The notes under the pieces were generated by a model that saw nothing but the letters and a program-made list of their open reading frames with translations, had not been told where the DNA came from and did no database searches. The position numbers and the translations under genes were made by a program. From Candidatus Sumerlaeota bacterium (GTDB lineage: Bacteria > Sumerlaeota > Sumerlaeia > MWCT01 > JAGHBZ01), in assembly GCA_021160705.1 (NCBI GenBank), contig JAGHBZ010000153.1, forward strand, positions 1-6,382: DNA of 6,382 bases. The letters are read 5' to 3'. This document shows, piece after piece, positions 1 through 6,382 of the stretch (the first letter of the stretch is position 1; each line of letters starts with the position of its first letter).

Positions 1-234
1 ATAGAATTGAGTGTATTCAGTTTGTCGCCATTGTGTCCAGAGACGCTGAAATCGGCTGACATATATCCGGTCAAACAGCTCAAGTTTGTCCGGCAAATAA
101 CGGGCACACCATTCACGCAAATTCTGAATCTCAATAGCAATGTCAACCCAGGGCATATCTGAGAATAAAATTAAACTTGTAATCCTATCAGCTCGTCGCT
201 GAATCTGTTCTGCAAACTCATCGTGTTCTCTCAT
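1..234 (-). CDS. Hypothetical protein, N-terminal part (runs off left edge)
   Basis: This frame stays open for 78 codons from an ATG at 234-232 to the window edge, so the gene is cut at its 3' end. The start is well supported: an in-frame TAA lies two codons upstream (240-238) and a GAGG Shine-Dalgarno sits at 247-244, nine bases before the ATG. The product begins MREHDEFAEQIQRRADR and continues with DMPWVDIAIEIQNLREWC, then DKLELFDRIYVSRFQRLW. It is rich in charged residues alternating with hydrophobic ones, as expected for amphipathic helices, and has no signal peptide or membrane segment, so it is probably a small cytoplasmic helical protein. I do not recognise the family and assign no function. 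It is divergent to the secreted hydrolase gene and shares a short spacer with it. The codon pattern and the start context make a real gene likely. Confidence 0.7.
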   Translation of the reverse strand, partial: MREHDEFAEQIQRRADRITSLILFSDMPWVDIAIEIQNLREWCARYLPDKLELFDRIYVSRFQRLWTQWRQTEYTQFY

Positions 235-243
235 TGTTTACTG

Positions 244-254
244 CCTCAGTGAGG
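244..254. repeat. 11-bp palindrome in the divergent spacer
   Basis: CCTCA-G-TGAGG is a perfect inverted repeat with a single central base. Its left arm supplies the GAGG Shine-Dalgarno of the minus-strand gene. Its right arm puts a GAGG just two bases before a TTG at 257 on the plus strand, too close for normal use as a ribosome site there. It could be a small operator between the divergent genes or a coincidence; the sequence does not decide. Confidence 0.3.
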
Positions 255-266
255 ACTTGACCATTT

Positions 267-296
267 ATCATAAAATAGACCAAAATATTATTACAA
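267..296 (-). promoter_or_regulatory. Possible promoter of the minus-strand hypothetical gene
   Basis: On the minus strand a TATGAT -10 box (272-267, 5 of 6 to consensus) lies 18 bases after TTGTAA (296-291, 4 of 6). This would start transcription near position 260, leaving a leader of roughly 26 bases that holds the GAGG ribosome site. The region is AT-rich, so such matches are easily found by chance. Confidence 0.25.
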
Positions 297-298
297 AA

Positions 299-2722
299 AT
301 GAAGACGATTATACAAGGAGATTTAACTATTCGTTTAATTTATATTACAGCGCTCGTGATGATAGTGCTCTTTATTTTCTTCGGTGCTCAGGCTGAAGAG
401 ATTAGGGCACTCTGGGTAACGCGATGGGACTATAAGACCACTGATGCGGTCAGAGCTATCATTGATAACGCTGCTGATTATCATTTCAATTATCTACTGT
501 TTCAGGTCAGGGGTAATGGGACGGTCTTTTACGAGTCGTCTATAGAACCCTGGGCATGGGAACTGACCGGAAGCGACCCCTCCACACTTGGGCAGGACCC
601 CGGGTGGAACCCCCTTGCATTCGCTACACAGTACGCTCACTCAAAAGGATTGAAACTCGTCGCTTATATGAACACTTATCCGGGCTGGCGTGGGACTATC
701 CCGCCACCCCCTGATGTGCACCAGCTCTGGAACGACCATCCTGACTGGTTCTGTGTTGATTCCAGTGGCACTACTATGACGCTTAACTCTGGTTACGTGT
801 TCCTGAGTCCGGGTATACCCGGAGTCCAGCAGTATTTACGAGATGTGTATCTTGAAGTAATCAGTAATTACGATGTGGATGGTATTCATTTTGATTATGT
901 TCGTTATCCGGGACGGAATTATTCCTGGGACGGACCGAGCCTACAACGATTTTATGACCAGTATGGCGGTACCCCGGAGACAATGCCTGATGAATGGTCA
1001 CAATTCCGTCGCGACCAGGTCACTGCTCTGGTGAGCCGGGTATCTCAGGATGGCGTGGCTGTGAAACCTGAGGTTCTTTTCACCGCAGCTACCTGGGCTA
1101 GCTATTATAGTGGATATAACTACTATTTCCAGGACTCCTGGGGCTGGCTGGCTGAGGGCATACTCGATGTCTCGCATCCAATGATTTATACCCCCAGCGT
1201 TTCCACTTTTACAAATATGGCAACTCAACACGTGGAACATCGAGCAGATAGGTTCGTAGCGCCGGGTATTGGTGCCTACACTATGAGCGATGTTGCTCCT
1301 TTTTTAGCCGAAGTGGAATCCTCCCGTCAACTCGGTGCTCATGGGCTGACGGTATTTGCATACTCATCATTGTTTCCCGGACACACTCCTAATGAGAAGG
1401 CTCAGGCATTGCTGGCGGGTCCGTTTAAATTCACTGATGTCATTCCACCAGCACTCTGGAAAATCAATCCCAGCGATGACGACAACACGGGACCACGCAT
1501 CTTCAATTTCCGCACTGATAAACCACCAACCGCACACTCTTCGGTCTATATTCAATGCGACATCACTGACCCCAGTGGTGTGTATGACGACGATACCAGC
1601 TCAAGTGGACAGGGAGTGTACCTGCGCTGGGCAATCAACGCCTCGCCTCTCTCCAGCACCAATGAGGTCAAAATGCATCTCCTCGCAAATAATACTTTCA
1701 TAACTGACGAACCCATCCTTATACCGGCTCAAGGCGATGTGTTATACTATCAGGTCATTGCGTATGATAATGATTTTGACGATAGCAACCCCGAGGATAG
1801 GGCACGACGTGTCTCGGCGATTATGTCAATTACACCACAACCTGAACCAATCTATTATTTTGACAGGCTATTTGGCAGACCCCTTTCAGCACCTCAGTAT
1901 TGTGTTGTTGACCAGCAGGGCAAAGTCTGGGTATGCGACTATAGTGCTGACCAAATAGTTGTGTTTAATCCTGATGGTACAGAGACAGCTTTTTCGCCTA
2001 TCACTCAGGGGCTGGATGAGAATGGCTACCCCGTTGCGGTTGACTGCCCATCCGGGATTGCCGTTGACCCTGAGGGTAACGTCTGGGTAAGTCTGGACGA
2101 CAATTATGACGCCCCATTATTTTACGGGCTCCTGAAGTTCAGAAGCACTGATGGTTCTGCTCTAAACGGTATGACGCTCTCATTCCGACCCGGTGACCTT
2201 GATTTTGACGACGCAGGCAATATGTTTATCGTGGAAAAGGTGAACGACCGCTGGCACGTACTAACCCGTACCAGCGATTATGCAACAAGCTATAGTTTTG
2301 GTCCAGGCACTACTAATCATACAAATCGGGCACTCGCAGTAACTAATGATGGTTCCACAGTTTATATTGCCTCCTCCACAGATGGAGCAGTTCATCGCTG
2401 GACAGGCTCTGTCTCAGGTGGAGTGGCTTCTTATTCTCAGACAACTGACCTCACCACGGTCAGTGGTACATCCGGTGCAGTGGAGGTTGATAATCAAGGA
2501 TGGGTGTTTGTATCTGATGCCGGCGCTGACGCCGTTAAGGTATTTGATAGTGAAGGCACGCTTCTTCAGACCATAGTGAATTCCTCGCCACCGCTGTCTA
2601 ATCCGCGTGGTGTAGGATTTACCAGCGACAGTATCTATATTTATATTGTGCAGTTTGCCAGCAATTCTCAACTCCAGCGCTGGACTCAATATAACAGAAC
2701 CGCATTCTGGCTCTTTTACTAA
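299..2722 (+). CDS. Secreted GHL10/DUF187 glycoside-hydrolase-like protein with Ig-like region and NHL propeller
   Basis: Numbering is from the ATG at 299 (807 aa). Residues 11-32 form a signal peptide: a hydrophobic core ending GAQA, with likely cleavage before EE, so the protein is exported. Residues about 34-375 are a GHL10 (DUF187) TIM barrel, opening EIRALWVTRWD, with the family signature DGIHFDYVRYPG at 194-205 and a late barrel strand LDVSHPMIYTP. E. coli DigH, of the same broad family, cleaves denuded peptidoglycan glycans; the substrate here is unknown. Residues about 380-510 look Ig-like and are Asp-rich (SDDDN, YDDDTS, DNDFDD), perhaps metal-binding. Residues about 517-800 carry six NHL-like repeats (for example PSGIAVDPEGNVWVS and GAVEVDNQGWVFVSD), as in a six-bladed propeller, probably for binding. 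No anchor or sorting domain is visible at the C-terminus. The start is uncertain: TTG 257 has its GAGG only two bases away, ATG 299 has no Shine-Dalgarno, and ATT 329 follows AAGGAG. The gene ends in TAA. Confidence 0.85.
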   Translation: MKTIIQGDLTIRLIYITALVMIVLFIFFGAQAEEIRALWVTRWDYKTTDAVRAIIDNAADYHFNYLLFQVRGNGTVFYESSIEPWAWELTGSDPSTLGQDPGWNPLAFATQYAHSKGLKLVAYMNTYPGWRGTIPPPPDVHQLWNDHPDWFCVDSSGTTMTLNSGYVFLSPGIPGVQQYLRDVYLEVISNYDVDGIHFDYVRYPGRNYSWDGPSLQRFYDQYGGTPETMPDEWSQFRRDQVTALVSRVSQDGVAVKPEVLFTAATWASYYSGYNYYFQDSWGWLAEGILDVSHPMIYTPSVSTFTNMATQHVEHRADRFVAPGIGAYTMSDVAPFLAEVESSRQLGAHGLTVFAYSSLFPGHTPNEKAQALLAGPFKFTDVIPPALWKINPSDDDNTGPRIFNFRTDKPPTAHSSVYIQCDITDPSGVYDDDTSSSGQGVYLRWAINASPLSSTNEVKMHLLANNTFITDEPILIPAQGDVLYYQVIAYDNDFDDSNPEDRARRVSAIMSITPQPEPIYYFDRLFGRPLSAPQYCVVDQQGKVWVCDYSADQIVVFNPDGTETAFSPITQGLDENGYPVAVDCPSGIAVDPEGNVWVSLDDNYDAPLFYGLLKFRSTDGSALNGMTLSFRPGDLDFDDAGNMFIVEKVNDRWHVLTRTSDYATSYSFGPGTTNHTNRALAVTNDGSTVYIASSTDGAVHRWTGSVSGGVASYSQTTDLTTVSGTSGAVEVDNQGWVFVSDAGADAVKVFDSEGTLLQTIVNSSPPLSNPRGVGFTSDSIYIYIVQFASNSQLQRWTQYNRTAFWLFY
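315..331 (+). promoter_or_regulatory. Strong Shine-Dalgarno followed by an in-frame ATT codon
   Basis: AAGGAG at 315-320 is the only good ribosome site near the start of the secreted hydrolase, but it lies inside the frame opened by ATG 299. Eight bases downstream, at 329-331, there is an in-frame ATT. Starting there would give MRLIYITALVMIVLFIFFG then AQA, a compact signal peptide with a basic n-region. ATT is a rare start codon (infC is the known example), so this is a suggestion, not a call. Confidence 0.35.
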
Positions 2723-2931
2723 CCCGACTTACCAAAATGCATTACCAATCCCCAGAATTTTACCTTCCAAATCAATAAATCTTCTCACCACTTCTCCCAT
2801 TTTTGCTTTCTTTCCCTGAACCAGAATAAGTTAAGTAAAAAAAATGTCCACAAGCGATTTCACTTTAAAGAAACTTACTGATATTATTAGGGTTATGGAT
2901 GAATTTTTTTGCTTTTTTCAAGGATTAATAC

Positions 2932-2961
2932 TTGACAGATTCTGGCTGGAAATGGGAAAAT
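2932..2961 (+). promoter_or_regulatory. Probable sigma-70 type promoter of gyrB
   Basis: A perfect TTGACA (-35) at 2932-2937 is followed after 18 bases by GAAAAT at 2956-2961 (4 of 6 to TATAAT). A TG at 2953-2954, one base before the hexamer, gives an extended -10 arrangement. Transcription would start near 2968 and leave a leader of about 100 bases before the gyrB start. A strong -35 with a weak -10 is seen in supercoiling-sensitive gyrase promoters, but that behaviour is only inferred here. Confidence 0.45.
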
Positions 2962-3018
2962 ATGTGTGTTTAATATTTTGGGGTGGGCAGAATAAAAATT
3001 TTTGGTACTTGTCCCACA

Positions 3019-3040
3019 TATGGCACCTTAACACGCCATA
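3019..3040 (+). repeat. Inverted repeat in the gyrB leader
   Basis: TATGGC at 3019-3024 and GCCATA at 3035-3040 are perfect inverted copies separated by 10 bases. They end 20 bases before the gyrB Shine-Dalgarno. In RNA this would be a six-pair stem with a ten-base loop; in DNA it could be a dyad operator. No T-run follows, so it is not a terminator. No known riboswitch or leader-peptide pattern is apparent. Confidence 0.35.
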
Positions 3041-3059
3041 ACTACAACATATATACAAC

Positions 3060-3066
3060 AGGAGGT
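3060..3066 (+). promoter_or_regulatory. gyrB ribosome binding site
   Basis: AGGAGGT is a full-length Shine-Dalgarno, with GGAGG ending six bases before the TTG at 3072. An in-frame TAA at 3066-3068 overlaps its last base, so the reading frame cannot begin earlier and TTG 3072 is the only sensible start. The strong site probably offsets the weak start codon. Confidence 0.85.
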
Positions 3067-3068
3067 AA

Positions 3069-5576
<2,508 letters not shown>

Positions 5577-5650
5577 TTAATTTCCATTTGAAACCTCACC
5601 GAAAATAAACCCAGATTTTGCGTTTAGAGAGAAGAATCTTATTGGCTGTA

Positions 5651-5677
5651 AGGTATAATTTAATTCTACCTCCTTTT
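5651..5677 (+). terminator. Weak candidate terminator of gyrB
   Basis: AGGTA (5651-5655) pairs with TACCT (5667-5671); inside, AAT (5657-5659) pairs with ATT (5663-5665) around a TTA loop, with one T-C mismatch between the two stems. A short T-run (5674-5677) follows after two bases. The stem is AT-rich and the T-run short, so termination would be inefficient. It lies about 75 bases after the gyrB stop. Confidence 0.25.
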
Positions 5678-5773
5678 AAAGTGGAATAAAAATCTATCCC
5701 TCAGTCACCCTCCTTTCTTTTAGATTAATACGTAATTATCACTTTGCCCAACTAACAAAACTTGACATCATTG

Positions 5774-5791
5774 AAAAAAAACGGCTTTTTT
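5774..5791. terminator. Poly-A/poly-T hairpin, possible weak bidirectional terminator
   Basis: Eight A residues, then CGGC, then six T residues form a symmetric A-T stem of six pairs with a four-base loop. Read on the minus strand it gives A6-GCCG-T8, ending in a longer T-tract about 70 bases after the stop of the protease gene. Without GC pairs the stem is weak, so the call rests mainly on its place between convergent genes. Confidence 0.2.
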
Positions 5792-5857
5792 GTGGCGAGT
5801 AAAAAATAAGAAATTAGTGCCTCCTGAGCCGGAGACATTTAGAAAGAGAGACGTATA

Positions 5858-6382
5858 CTATTTGCCGAAGCCGAATCGCCAGAGGTTCATCAGGATGTCG
5901 TTGAGTGTGACCCAGACCACAAATGCAATTAGTATGACCAGCATAACGCTGAAAATTCGTACCAGTATCTTAGGTGGAATACGTCGGCGTGTAATTGCCT
6001 CAATCGTAACAATAAGGATATGTCCCCCATCAAGGACCGGCAATGGAAATATATTAAACAGAAAAAGCAGGAGGTTAAGTATAGCAAAGAAATTGAAGAA
6101 ATCAGCCCAGCCACTCTGAGCGGCCTGGTATGAGAGGATAGCAATGCCGATTGGGCCGGCGATATTTTCACGCACCACAGAAAATTTAGCATTTTTAATC
6201 AGGTCATACGTGGCAGTGACCACGAATTTTAACATATAAAAGGAGAGGGTAATGCTATGGAAAAGCGACTCAGGAAAGGGTTTTTGTTCAATTATCTTTT
6301 TAGGATTGCCCATCCAGATGCCAATCTCGCCGAACTCCGGGTGTTGGGGGTTTGCACGAGGGGTGACCACTATGTTGAGGAG
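5858..6382 (-). CDS. rseP: RseP-like site-2 (M50) intramembrane zinc metalloprotease, C-terminal part
   Basis: The frame is open from the right edge to a TAG at 5860-5858, giving the last 174 residues; an in-frame GTG at 6370 is not the true start, because the frame continues to the edge as LLNIVVTPRANPQ. This is the end of a PDZ-type segment (EFGEIGI). A hydrophobic stretch follows at about fragment residues 43-62, then the family motif IAGPIGIA (74-81). A membrane segment leads into NIFPLPVLDGGH (110-121), where D118 is the third zinc ligand. A last membrane segment (about 143-160) precedes a short tail ending FGFGK. The HExxH half and most of the PDZ region lie outside the window. RseP-type enzymes cut anti-sigma factors and remnant signal peptides within the inner membrane, in the envelope stress response. 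The gene converges on gyrB. Family assignment is firm; orthology with E. coli RseP is inferred. Confidence 0.9.
   Translation of the reverse strand, partial: LLNIVVTPRANPQHPEFGEIGIWMGNPKKIIEQKPFPESLFHSITLSFYMLKFVVTATYDLIKNAKFSVVRENIAGPIGIAILSYQAAQSGWADFFNFFAILNLLLFLFNIFPLPVLDGGHILIVTIEAITRRRIPPKILVRIFSVMLVILIAFVVWVTLNDILMNLWRFGFGK

Larger units (their letters stand above)
5577..5857. other. Convergent spacer between gyrB and the M50 protease gene
   Basis: This 281-base AT-rich spacer lies between the 3' ends of two converging genes and holds no convincing coding sequence. It should contain terminators for both directions, yet no classical GC-rich stem with T-tract is present; only the weak candidates listed separately can be seen. 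A hairpin CTCC-6-GGAG at 5821-5834 is too far (14 bases) from the nearest minus-strand T-run at 5806-5801 to be a normal terminator. Confidence 0.65.

Noticed and set aside
257..298. TTG start for the secreted hydrolase, adding 14 residues
   Set aside because: Its GAGG is only two bases upstream, and the extra residues lengthen an already long n-region before the signal peptide.
2704..2758. Seven-base inverted repeat ATTCTGG / CCAGAAT spanning the end of the secreted hydrolase gene
   Set aside because: The arms are 41 bases apart and only four T residues follow, so it is not a credible terminator.
2844..3041. 65-codon plus-strand open frame upstream of gyrB
   Set aside because: It has no ribosome site, an unusual Phe/Trp-rich composition with no recognisable motif, and overlaps the likely gyrB promoter and leader.
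5654..5659. Perfect TATAAT on the plus strand after gyrB
   Set aside because: No -35 box at the right distance and no plus-strand gene downstream; expected by chance in AT-rich spacer.
5762..5790. Perfect TTGACA at 5762-5767 on the plus strand
   Set aside because: No acceptable -10 box lies 16-19 bases downstream (the sequence there is around the T-run), and no plus-strand gene follows.
5790..6119. 109-codon plus-strand open frame opposite the M50 protease
   Set aside because: It is antisense to conserved protease motifs (VLDGGH), is Arg/Thr/Ile-rich with no domain, and has no ribosome site.

Overview
The window comes from a chromosome of moderate to low GC and looks like an uncultured Gram-negative (diderm) bacterium. 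Three things suggest this: a long-insert type DNA gyrase B, an RseP-like M50 site-2 protease, and a large secreted multidomain protein (GHL10/DUF187 plus NHL propeller) of a kind common in uncultured and environmental bacterial phyla. The phylum cannot be fixed from the sequence alone. There are no rRNA or tRNA genes, CRISPR arrays, transposases or phage genes.

Layout, left to right. (1) Positions 1-234, minus strand: the N-terminal 78 codons of a small, probably helical protein of unknown function that runs off the left edge. (2) A short divergent spacer with a small palindrome. (3) Positions 299-2722, plus strand: an exported protein with a signal peptide, a GHL10/DUF187 TIM-barrel glycoside-hydrolase-like domain, an Ig-like region and a six-bladed NHL-type propeller; its start codon is uncertain. 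(4) A 349-base spacer with the likely gyrB promoter and a leader inverted repeat. (5) Positions 3072-5576, plus strand: complete gyrB (834 aa) with a TTG start and a very strong Shine-Dalgarno. (6) A 281-base convergent spacer with only weak terminator candidates. (7) Positions 5858-6382, minus strand: the C-terminal 174 residues of an RseP/MmpA-type intramembrane metalloprotease whose N-terminal HExxH half lies beyond the right edge.

The genes do not form one operon. gyrB appears monocistronic, lies away from dnaA/dnaN/recF and gyrA as far as the window shows, and faces the protease gene convergently. The secreted hydrolase and the unknown protein are transcribed divergently. The window reads as ordinary chromosome. 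I see no convincing new multi-gene system; the points most worth a second look are the domain fusion of the secreted protein, its possible non-canonical ATT start, and the gyrB leader.
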